From: JBLIAZ01 sp047631875
GTDB lineage: Bacteria; Bacteroidota; Bacteroidia; Flavobacteriales_C; GCA-002722245
Direction: 5' to 3'
NCBI GenBank assembly: GCA_047631875.1
Contig: JBLIAZ010000169.1
Location: 1 to 5,654, forward strand
Length of the DNA: 5,654 nt
Shown: in pieces, positions 1-5,214 of the stretch
Layout: every line of letters starts with the position of its first letter
Numbering within the stretch: position 1 is the stretch's first letter
Program-made: the position numbers and the translations under genes
Notes under the pieces: generated by a model
Told to the model about the DNA's origin: nothing
Seen by the model: only the letters and a program-made list of their open reading frames with translations
Database searches by the model: none

Positions 1-1281
1 CTTTATGTTGATACCAACGTCCAAGAAGGTGATGTACTTACCCTTAGTGGGATTGATGCGACATTGTACCCTGAAATTAGACTTGAAGTGTACCTGAGTG
101 ATGATAGTCTAAGGACCCCTAATAAGCTAGGAAGATGGCAGGTTTTGTATGAGGAAATACCTGAGGCTGCCCTTAATCCTTTAAGGCTGACATCTTCTAT
201 TATGCCAGATACTTTAATGCAAGGCGAAGAATTCTCTTTTCCTGTAGCCATAGAAAACATCAGTGACAAGGACATGTCAAACATACAAGTAGTTTATTGG
301 TTGCTCGATGGTGATTTCAATCTACAAAAAGCAAATTACAAACAGCTTGCTGCCCTTCCTGCGGGCGCTGTATTATATGATACTATACAAGTAAAAACGC
401 TAAATTTAGCGGGTAATGCCGGACTCTGGTACGAAATAAACCCATACAATGGTGACCAGCCATGGCAATTGGAAAAATATCATTTTAACAACATCAACCT
501 GGCTCAATTTAACATTGAGCGCGATAAAATAAACCCAATACTGGATGTTACTTTTGATGGGATTCATATACTTGATGGAGATATTGTAAGTCCAAAACCA
601 TACATAGTAATAACACTAGATGACGAAAATCAGTATTTAGACCTGGATGATCCATCTTTGATTCAATTGTTTATTGAATATCCTAATGCTGAGGATTCCA
701 TTGTTTTACTTGATCCTAGCCAATATACCTTTATACCAGGAGAAGCCCCAAAAAATAAAGCGAGCATTGAATTACAAGGGTCTTTCCCTCAGGATGGAAT
801 TTATAAGCTAAAAGTAATGTCTCGAGACAGGTCAAGTAATATTTCTGGAAAAGGAGACGGGTTGTTTGATTATACCATTTCATTTGAGGTAATCAATAAG
901 TCGAGTATTACTCAAGTGTTAAATTGGCCAAATCCATTTTCAACCTCAACTCAGTTTGTTTTCACACTGACAGGATCAGTAATACCCGACCAGTTCATGA
1001 TTCAAATATTGACAATTACTGGTAAAATTGTCCGAGAAATTTCAAAGGAAGAATACGGTTCCATTAACATAGGTAGGAACATCAGCGATTTTAAATGGAA
1101 TGGTACTGACAGGTATGGCGATAGGTTAGCCAATGGAGTTTACTTGTATAGGGTTCTTTTAAATACAGACAACCATGATTTTGAGGAGCGAAATATTATT
1201 GTGACAGATGAATCAGGAACGTCATCCTTGAAGGACAAGTATTTCACCAAAGGCTTCGGTAAAATGTACTTGTTCAGGTAA
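1..1281 (+). CDS. C-terminal part of a PorU2-like C25-family type IX secretion-associated protein (5' end outside window)
   Basis: The frame is open from base 1, so this is the last 426 codons of a larger protein. An internal TTG at 64 is not a credible start, because the reading frame continues upstream with normal composition. Codons about 60-150 look like a CARDB-type beta-sandwich (IENISDKDMSNIQV, then alternating hydrophobics). Codons about 178-240 carry an Ig-like stretch beginning PILDVTFDGIHILDGDIV. Codons about 301-426 form an FlgD-like Ig domain with the hallmarks NWPNPF, ITGKIVREI and WNGTDRYGDRLANGVYLYRV. It ends in FTKGFGKMYLFR rather than in a typical cleavable type A T9SS sorting domain. 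From memory of the family, this domain order and ending resemble the large PorU2/C25 gingipain-like proteins of Bacteroidota. The catalytic Cys/His region would lie upstream and cannot be seen, so peptidase activity is inferred from family likeness only. It could also be another large surface protein with the same tail. Confidence 0.65.
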   Translation, partial: LYVDTNVQEGDVLTLSGIDATLYPEIRLEVYLSDDSLRTPNKLGRWQVLYEEIPEAALNPLRLTSSIMPDTLMQGEEFSFPVAIENISDKDMSNIQVVYWLLDGDFNLQKANYKQLAALPAGAVLYDTIQVKTLNLAGNAGLWYEINPYNGDQPWQLEKYHFNNINLAQFNIERDKINPILDVTFDGIHILDGDIVSPKPYIVITLDDENQYLDLDDPSLIQLFIEYPNAEDSIVLLDPSQYTFIPGEAPKNKASIELQGSFPQDGIYKLKVMSRDRSSNISGKGDGLFDYTISFEVINKSSITQVLNWPNPFSTSTQFVFTLTGSVIPDQFMIQILTITGKIVREISKEEYGSINIGRNISDFKWNGTDRYGDRLANGVYLYRVLLNTDNHDFEERNIIVTDESGTSSLKDKYFTKGFGKMYLFR

Positions 1282-1282
1282 A

Positions 1283-1316
1283 TTGATTGGATTTTATCAA
1301 GTCTAATTATTTTTTT
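1283..1316 (+). terminator. weak terminator-like hairpin plus T-run after the PorU2-like gene
   Basis: TTGAT (1283-1287) can pair with ATCAA (1296-1300) across an 8-base loop, and a run of seven T follows at 1310-1316. The stem has only 5 base pairs, is AT-rich, and is separated from the T-run by nine bases. It could be a weak intrinsic terminator or chance in AT-rich DNA. The downstream lipoprotein gene starts only 63 bases after the stop codon, so read-through is also possible. Confidence 0.22.
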
Positions 1317-1344
1317 AAAAGTATACTTAATATAATTTAAAGAA

Positions 1345-1983
1345 ATGGGAAAGATAATATTTACCATTGCCACGATGTTTTTATTAGCTTCTTGCGGTGG
1401 AGAATCAAGTGCGCCGACCGATGAAGGGAACAACATCGAAGAAGTAGAAATGAGGTCTTTATCGCCAAACATTTCAGGAGTTTTTATGGTCGACACAGGT
1501 ACTTCTGTGGTGCAATGGGAGGGAAGTAAATTAGCAGGCACTCATCATGGCGTGGTGTCTGTTTTAGTAGGGGAAATAACTGTGGAACATGGTGAGGTAA
1601 AACAAGGAACCGTCGAGCTTGATTTATCTACAATCAAAGAACTTGATGTGTCCCTAGAACTAGCTGCTAAATTAGAAAAACATTTGAAAGATGAGGCGTT
1701 TTTTAATGTGGCTGAATTTCCAAAAGCAACTATTTTTGTTACTTCGGTTCAAAAAGATACTGTCTATGCGGACTTAACGATAAAGGGCAAAACAAAAAGC
1801 ATTGAATTTTCAGCTTCAATTAAGGTTACCCAAGATAATGTGAGTATTGCAGCGAAGTTTACCATCGATAGAACAGACTGGGGAATAGTCTACAAATCGG
1901 GGAACTTTTTCACTGATTTGGCAAAAGATAAAATTATCAGTGACGACATCATTTTTGACATCAAGATGAAAGCTACGAGATAA
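1345..1983 (+). CDS. YceI-family lipoprotein
   Basis: A 212-residue protein. Residues 1-17 are a lipoprotein signal peptide: a Lys at position 3, a hydrophobic core, and the lipobox LLASC with Cys17 as the lipidated residue. A short polar, acidic linker (18-44) precedes a YceI-like domain at about 45-211. Its recognisable features are VDTGTSVVQWEGSKLAGTHHG, in which the two His are typical of this family (48-69), LEKHLKDEAFFNVAEFPKATI (110-130), LTIKGKTKSIEF (144-155) and FTIDRTDWGIVY (172-183). YceI proteins are lipocalin-like beta-barrels that bind isoprenoid-type lipids in structurally studied members. The ligand here is unknown. Mature location is the envelope; the residues after Cys17 (GGES) lack an obvious Lys/Asp-rich surface-export signal, so a periplasm-facing anchor is a reasonable guess. 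The ATG at 1345 is favoured because it gives a clean signal peptide. No Shine-Dalgarno sequence is visible. Confidence 0.9.
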   Translation: MGKIIFTIATMFLLASCGGESSAPTDEGNNIEEVEMRSLSPNISGVFMVDTGTSVVQWEGSKLAGTHHGVVSVLVGEITVEHGEVKQGTVELDLSTIKELDVSLELAAKLEKHLKDEAFFNVAEFPKATIFVTSVQKDTVYADLTIKGKTKSIEFSASIKVTQDNVSIAAKFTIDRTDWGIVYKSGNFFTDLAKDKIISDDIIFDIKMKATR

Positions 1984-2128
1984 CTGGTTAGACATGATAT
2001 TTGAAAAAAGGGCTGTTTTTGCTGTGTTCTTTTACTTTATTCGATCAGGATTTTTTCTTTGACTCAGGTTGTTAACACCATGTTAGTTCTTTAGTGATTT
2101 TATTCGCTGAATTTAAACGTCTTTTTTG

Positions 2129-2136
2129 CAAATTTG
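2129..2136 (+). promoter_or_regulatory. candidate -7 box for thyA-folA
   Basis: CAAATTTG matches the Bacteroidota -7 consensus TAnnTTTG at all but the first defined base. It lies 32 bases before the thyA ATG and would give a leader of roughly 25-30 bases. No TTG -33 element is seen at the expected distance, which lowers confidence. It falls inside the in-frame upstream extension of thyA, which argues for the downstream ATG as the real start. Confidence 0.35.
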
Positions 2137-2137
2137 T

Positions 2138-2152
2138 ACTTGTTAAACAAGT
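2138..2152 (+). repeat. short perfect inverted repeat upstream of thyA
   Basis: ACTTGT (2138-2143) and ACAAGT (2147-2152) form a perfect 6-base inverted repeat around TAA. It sits immediately after the candidate -7 box, and its right arm ends 16 bases before the thyA ATG. It could be an operator half-site pair or a small hairpin at the mRNA 5' end. Because it is short, chance is not excluded. Confidence 0.45.
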
Positions 2153-2168
2153 TAACTACATAATTGAC

Positions 2169-2963
2169 ATGAAGAGCTATTTGGATTTAATGCAACGGAT
2201 TTTAGACGAAGGCGTTGAAAAAACTGACAGGACAGGAACAGGAACAAAAAGCATTTTTGGACACCAAATGAGGTTTGACTTATCAAAAGGATTCCCCTTG
2301 GTGACTACTAAGAAATGTCATTTAAGGTCCATTATCCACGAATTACTTTGGTTTTTAAAGGGTGACACTAACATTGCTTACCTTAAGGAAAACAAGGTTT
2401 CAATTTGGGATGATTGGGCAGATGAGAATGGAGATTTAGGACCGGTGTATGGTTATCAATGGAGGTCTTGGCCGACAGCCTCGGGAACCCATATTGATCA
2501 AATATCGAACGTAATAAATCAAATAAAAAAGACCCCTGATTCTAGGAGGTTAATCGTGAGTGCTTGGAACGTCAGTGAAGTGGAAAACATGGCGTTACCA
2601 CCTTGTCACGCATTTTTTCAATTTTACGTAGCTGATGGAAAATTATCCTGTCAACTGTATCAAAGGAGCGCCGATGTGTTTTTAGGAGTGCCTTTTAACA
2701 TAGCATCTTATGGACTGTTAACAATGATGATGGCTCAAGTATGTGAATTAGAGCTAGGTGATTTTGTGCACACCTTTGGAGATGCGCACTTGTATAACAA
2801 TCACTTTGAGCAAGCTGAATTACAGTTGTCACGAGATACGAGACCCCTTCCTCAGATGAAAATGAATCCAGAAATTAAAAATTTATTCGACTTCAAGTAC
2901 GAGGATTTTGAATTGGAAAATTATGAGCCACATCCTGGTATTAAAGCACCTATAGCAGTGTAA
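2169..2963 (+). CDS. thyA: thymidylate synthase
   Basis: Converts dUMP plus 5,10-methylene-tetrahydrofolate to dTMP plus dihydrofolate in the cytoplasm; it is the de novo source of thymine nucleotides. The 264 residues equal the E. coli ThyA length and can be numbered directly against it. The catalytic Cys146 is in LPPCHAFFQFYV. Also present are the phosphate-binding Arg21, Arg126, Arg127 and Arg166, Glu58, Asp169 and Asn177 for the pyrimidine, and His207 and Tyr209 in FGDAHLYNNH. The C-terminus HPGIKAPIAV is the usual ending that closes over the active site. The ATG at 2169 is chosen over an in-frame GTG at 2094 because it reproduces the family N-terminus (MKSYLDLMQRILDEG), and the extra 25 residues are unlike the family and cover a candidate promoter. 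It is 2 bases upstream of folA, so the two form a transcription unit. No key residue is missing. Confidence 0.98.
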   Translation: MKSYLDLMQRILDEGVEKTDRTGTGTKSIFGHQMRFDLSKGFPLVTTKKCHLRSIIHELLWFLKGDTNIAYLKENKVSIWDDWADENGDLGPVYGYQWRSWPTASGTHIDQISNVINQIKKTPDSRRLIVSAWNVSEVENMALPPCHAFFQFYVADGKLSCQLYQRSADVFLGVPFNIASYGLLTMMMAQVCELELGDFVHTFGDAHLYNNHFEQAELQLSRDTRPLPQMKMNPEIKNLFDFKYEDFELENYEPHPGIKAPIAV

Positions 2964-2965
2964 TC

Positions 2966-3475
2966 ATGGTTGTTAAATTGATTGTTGCGGTAGCAAAAGG
3001 AAACAATGGTATTGGTAAGAACAACCAGTTGTTATGGCACCTGCCAGCGGACATGAAATATTTCAAAGAGACTACTCGAGGATTCCCAATCATTACGGGA
3101 AGGAAAAATTACGAATCTATTCCTGAAAAGTTTAGACCGCTTCCTGGACGGGAAAACGTGGTGATCACTAGAGATGTACATTATAAAGCTCCGGGAGCAC
3201 ATGTCTGTACGTCTATAAATGAAGCCATTGAATTAACTAAAAAGTTTGAAAAGGAATCTTGTTTCATCATTGGTGGAGGACAAATTTATAAGCAGTGTTT
3301 GGACCAAAACTTAGTGGACGAATTGTACATTACATGGGTGGATACAAGCATTGCGGCTGACACTTTTTTCGAGGGTTTTTTACCGAAATCGTGGCACGAA
3401 GAGGAGTTGATACGGCAAGTAAAGGACGTTAAAAATCAACATGGCTTTACGGTGGTCAAATACACGAAACTCTAG
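2966..3475 (+). CDS. folA: dihydrofolate reductase
   Basis: Reduces dihydrofolate to tetrahydrofolate with NADPH, regenerating the cofactor that ThyA next door oxidises. The 169 residues are close to the usual 160-170. Visible family features are the N-terminal strand LIVAVAKGNNGIGKNNQLLW; LPADMKYFK with Trp24, Asp29 and Phe33 (equivalent to E. coli Trp22, Asp27 and Phe31); GRKNYESI; the glycine-rich IIGGGQIYKQ (101-110); and Thr123 in LYITWVD (E. coli Thr113). In the cofactor loop the positions equivalent to E. coli Met42 and Thr46 are Thr44 and Asn48. The rest of the fold is normal, so the enzyme is expected to be active. The start lies 2 bases after the thyA stop with no Shine-Dalgarno sequence, fitting translation in a shared mRNA. 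No clear terminator follows. Confidence 0.97.
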   Translation: MVVKLIVAVAKGNNGIGKNNQLLWHLPADMKYFKETTRGFPIITGRKNYESIPEKFRPLPGRENVVITRDVHYKAPGAHVCTSINEAIELTKKFEKESCFIIGGGQIYKQCLDQNLVDELYITWVDTSIAADTFFEGFLPKSWHEEELIRQVKDVKNQHGFTVVKYTKL

Positions 3476-3616
3476 TAACTCAAGCCATTTAGATTTTAAG
3501 GTTTTTCGCTCGTCTCTTTGATTGCAATTAAGAAATTGAAAGTAGTCGTAGTTATGATTTATTTTTTTCCTTTCACAACAAATTAAAATCCCAAAACAAT
3601 TAAAAGGTTTGAGTAC

Positions 3617-3638
3617 GGCTTTGTGGAAAAGAAAAGCC
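3617..3638. repeat. 6-base inverted repeat in the folA-lipoprotein gap
   Basis: GGCTTT (3617-3622) and AAAGCC (3633-3638) can form a 6-base-pair stem with a 10-base loop. On the + strand it is followed by A residues, not T, and on the - strand the T-run precedes the stem, so it does not meet the pattern of an intrinsic terminator in either direction. The rest of 3476-3681 is AT-rich, and I see no gene or RNA in it. Confidence 0.3.
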
Positions 3639-3669
3639 AAAAAAGTAATATGAATTAATTTGATACCGT

Positions 3670-3677
3670 TAAATTTG
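3670..3677 (+). promoter_or_regulatory. -7 box (TAnnTTTG) abutting the lipoprotein start
   Basis: TAAATTTG is a perfect match to the Bacteroidota -7 consensus. It ends only four bases before the ATG at 3682. With usual geometry transcription would begin at about 3680-3684, giving a leaderless or near-leaderless message. No TTG -33 element is seen at the expected spacing; a TTTG at 3659-3662 is too close. The match may therefore be chance in AT-rich DNA. Confidence 0.4.
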
Positions 3678-3681
3678 TTAC

Positions 3682-4479
3682 ATGAGGTATTGGAGTGTCA
3701 TTGTAGTAGGATTATTACTGTTTACATCTTGTAAGAATGATGTTTCCAAAGACATTGTTGAAACTTCCAGATCTAAAACCCTAGCTCAATATTTATTCTT
3801 AGATGCCTTTAGGCAAACCATAGGAGTTGTTCCCGAGTTTGTAGCTGAAGGGCTTAAAAGTGGAGCAGCTGTGACAATTACTACTAGTTCTTCTTTTGAC
3901 AACAGTGCTTATCCTAAAACAGTCACGATCGATTACGGAAGTGTCAACCAGCAAGATGAGATGGGTATCAATAGGAGAGGTAAAATATTAGTCTCAGTGC
4001 TAAGTAATAAGATTACAAAAGGAGATTTCAAAATTACTTTTGACAAATTTTATTTTAACGATACAAGAATGCTCGGAACCCTTTCTTCCTCCTTTGTCGG
4101 GTCTATATCCAGTGACGATTATAGCTTGGTGTTGGAGGAGTCATGCAAAATATCAAATGCTAACGGTACCATGTCTCTGAGCGGAACGATGTCTTTAAAA
4201 ATGACAGAGGGGAATCAGAGTATAGATGTGTTTGATGATGTTTATCTTTTGACTGAGAAAACCTCTGGGTTAGATTTCTCAGGAGACACTTACAGTGCTA
4301 ATTCTACTACAGGTTATACTTTAGATTTTTCTTGTAGGTGGATAGTGGTAGCAGGTTCTGGTGAAGTTAATCCGAATGATATTGCGGTTCAAAAGCTAAA
4401 CTTCGGCTCAGGGAGTTGTGACGGTATTGTGACAGCTGAGGTTGGAAAAGACGATTTTATAGGTTTTCAAGTAAAGTAA
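3682..4479 (+). CDS. lipoprotein of a Bacteroidota family of unknown function
   Basis: A 265-residue protein with no function I can name. Residues 1-17 form a lipoprotein signal peptide ending in LFTSC, with Cys17 as the lipidation site. The following KNDVSKD is Lys/Asp-rich and could act as a Bacteroidota surface-export signal (inference). After a short helical-looking stretch (31-59), the rest is rich in Ser, Thr, Gly and alternating hydrophobics, as in a beta-sandwich or barrel. Landmarks are YPKTVTIDYG (77-86), RRGKILVSV (98-106), FKITFDKFYFND (116-127), CRW (218-220) and LNFGSGSCDG (239-248). This order of motifs recalls a family of hypothetical lipoproteins common in Flavobacteriales, recognised from memory and without a Pfam name I can vouch for. 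Three mature cysteines besides Cys17 lie at 155, 218 and 246, so one disulfide is possible. It stands alone between folA and the rpsF operon, and its neighbours suggest no role. Confidence 0.85.
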   Translation: MRYWSVIVVGLLLFTSCKNDVSKDIVETSRSKTLAQYLFLDAFRQTIGVVPEFVAEGLKSGAAVTITTSSSFDNSAYPKTVTIDYGSVNQQDEMGINRRGKILVSVLSNKITKGDFKITFDKFYFNDTRMLGTLSSSFVGSISSDDYSLVLEESCKISNANGTMSLSGTMSLKMTEGNQSIDVFDDVYLLTEKTSGLDFSGDTYSANSTTGYTLDFSCRWIVVAGSGEVNPNDIAVQKLNFGSGSCDGIVTAEVGKDDFIGFQVK

Positions 4480-4497
4480 AATTCTCCTTCTTTATCA

Positions 4498-4514
4498 CTC
4501 ATTAAATCAGTGAG
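4498..4514 (+). terminator. possible weak terminator hairpin after the lipoprotein gene
   Basis: CTCATT (4498-4503) can pair with AGTGAG (4509-4514), including one U-G pair, around a 5-base loop. It lies 18 bases after the stop codon and upstream of the rpsF promoter, the right place for a terminator. No T-run follows, so it is at best a weak or factor-assisted terminator. Confidence 0.25.
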
Positions 4515-4542
4515 GGTTAGGTATATATTGATATTAATATGT

Positions 4543-4550
4543 TACCTTTG
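4543..4550 (+). promoter_or_regulatory. -7 box of the rpsF-rpsR-rplI operon promoter
   Basis: TACCTTTG, followed by CA, is a perfect TAnnTTTG match of the kind typically found before strongly expressed Bacteroidota genes. Transcription would begin near 4553-4557, giving a leader of about 36-40 bases before the rpsF ATG. There is no exact TTG at the preferred -33 spacing: one at 4528-4530 is only 12 bases away, and GTTAG at 4516-4520 is about 22 bases away. Ribosomal protein promoters may tolerate this. Confidence 0.65.
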
Positions 4551-4553
4551 CAG

Positions 4554-4567
4554 TCCGAATTTTCGGA
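4554..4567 (+). promoter_or_regulatory. hairpin at the 5' end of the rpsF leader, possible S6:S18 autoregulatory site
   Basis: TCCGAA (4554-4559) and TTCGGA (4562-4567) are perfect inverted repeats around TT. The likely RNA structure is CCGA-AUUU-UCGG with flanking pairs. It would lie at or next to the transcript 5' end. The rpsF leaders of many bacteria carry a CCG-containing structure bound by the S6:S18 complex to repress the operon. The CCG here fits that idea, but the structure is short and the CCG is paired, so the assignment is inference. Between it and the ATG lies an unstructured A/T tract with period-4 TTAA units (4576-4589). Confidence 0.4.
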
Positions 4568-4592
4568 AAAAATTATTAATTAATTAATTGTT

Positions 4593-4937
4593 ATGTCAAA
4601 TCAATATGAAACTATTTTTGTAATGACACCAGTTCTTTCTGACGATCAGTTGAAAGAAACAGTGAAAAATTACAAAACCTTTTTGAAAGAAAAAGGTGCC
4701 GAGATAGTGCATGAAGACAACTGGGGGTTAAGGAAGTTAGCTTACCCTATTAAAAAGAAGTCTACAGGTTTTTATTTTCTTCTCCAATTTAAAGCGGAAG
4801 GAAGTGTTATTTCGGAGCTAGAATTAGCTTACAAAAGAGATGAAAGATTATTAAGGTTCTTAACTGTAAGTTTAGATAAGCACGCTCAGGCGTTTAACGA
4901 GAAATTCAAGAACAAGAAAAAAACTACTAAAGCATAG
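4593..4937 (+). CDS. rpsF: 30S ribosomal protein S6
   Basis: A 114-residue S6, a platform protein of the 30S subunit that pairs with S18 and binds the central domain of 16S rRNA. Family landmarks are YETIFVMTP (5-13), WGLRKLAYPIKKKSTGFYFL (44-63) and the signature RDERLLRFLTVSLDKH (82-97). A basic C-terminal tail (KFKNKKKTTKA) follows, as is usual for Bacteroidota. The ATG at 4593 gives the standard N-terminus. It is preceded by an A/T-only stretch with no Shine-Dalgarno sequence, consistent with the known scarcity of such sites in this phylum. It is the first gene of the operon, 4 bases from rpsR, and no ssb or priB gene is inserted between them. Confidence 0.97.
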   Translation: MSNQYETIFVMTPVLSDDQLKETVKNYKTFLKEKGAEIVHEDNWGLRKLAYPIKKKSTGFYFLLQFKAEGSVISELELAYKRDERLLRFLTVSLDKHAQAFNEKFKNKKKTTKA

Positions 4938-4941
4938 CAAA

Positions 4942-5205
4942 ATGGCTGATTCAGAAATTAGATACTTGACTCCTCCTTCTATTGAAGTGAAAAAAGGGAA
5001 ATATTGTAGGTTCCAAAGGAGCAAGATTACTCACATAGATTATAAAGATCCAGACTTTTTATTGAAGTTTTTAAACCCACAAGGTAAGTTGTTACCTAGA
5101 AGGCTTACAGGAACATCATTAAAATTTCAAAGAAAGGTATCTTCATCAGTGAAAAGAGCAAGACAATTGGCTTTGTTGCCATTTATTGCTGATAACTTAA
5201 AATAA
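4942..5205 (+). CDS. rpsR: 30S ribosomal protein S18
   Basis: An 87-residue S18, partner of S6 on the 30S platform. It shows the conserved YCRF (21-24), HIDYKDPDFLLKFLNPQGKL (31-50) and the S18 core PRRLTGTSLKFQRKV (52-66), followed by KRARQLALLPFIAD (71-84). It has one cysteine, in the YCRF position, not the multi-cysteine zinc-binding arrangement seen in some bacteria. The N-terminus is short and begins with MADSEIRYLTPP, matching Bacteroidota S18 without the longer Lys-rich extension that some members have. It starts 4 bases after the rpsF stop, so translational coupling is likely, and ends 9 bases before rplI. Confidence 0.97.
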   Translation: MADSEIRYLTPPSIEVKKGKYCRFQRSKITHIDYKDPDFLLKFLNPQGKLLPRRLTGTSLKFQRKVSSSVKRARQLALLPFIADNLK

Positions 5206-5214
5206 AGAATAGAG

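Noticed and set aside
3..284. 93-codon open frame on the - strand
   Set aside because: Lies wholly within the PorU2-like coding frame, and the Ser/Leu-rich product resembles no family I know; it is a shadow.
1287..1315. Possible promoter for the YceI gene: TTG at 1287-1289 and TATTTTTT at 1308-1315, 18 bases apart
   Set aside because: The spacing is acceptable, but the -7 box lacks the defining G and lies in a T-run, where such matches are expected by chance.
1319..1328. 10-base palindrome AAGTATACTT before the YceI gene
   Set aside because: Perfect but isolated and AT-rich, with no second copy and no extension of the arms; likely chance.
1140..1541. 133-codon open frame on the - strand
   Set aside because: Overlaps the ends of two well-supported + strand genes and shows no domain; it is a shadow.
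1996..2003. GATATTTG as a -7 box for thyA
   Set aside because: One mismatch to TAnnTTTG, no -33 element, and 166 bases from the start codon; the candidate at 2129 is better placed.
2094..2168. N-terminal extension of thyA from GTG at 2094
   Set aside because: The 25 extra residues do not match ThyA, the ATG at 2169 gives exactly the 264-residue family length, and a candidate -7 box lies inside the extension.
3380..3640. 86-codon open frame on the - strand
   Set aside because: Overlaps the folA 3' end and extends into AT-rich intergenic DNA. The product has no recognisable motif and there is no promoter for it.
4576..4589. Period-4 TTAA repeat in the rpsF leader as a functional repeat
   Set aside because: Only 3.5 units of a low-complexity A/T word; better explained by selection for an unstructured start region.
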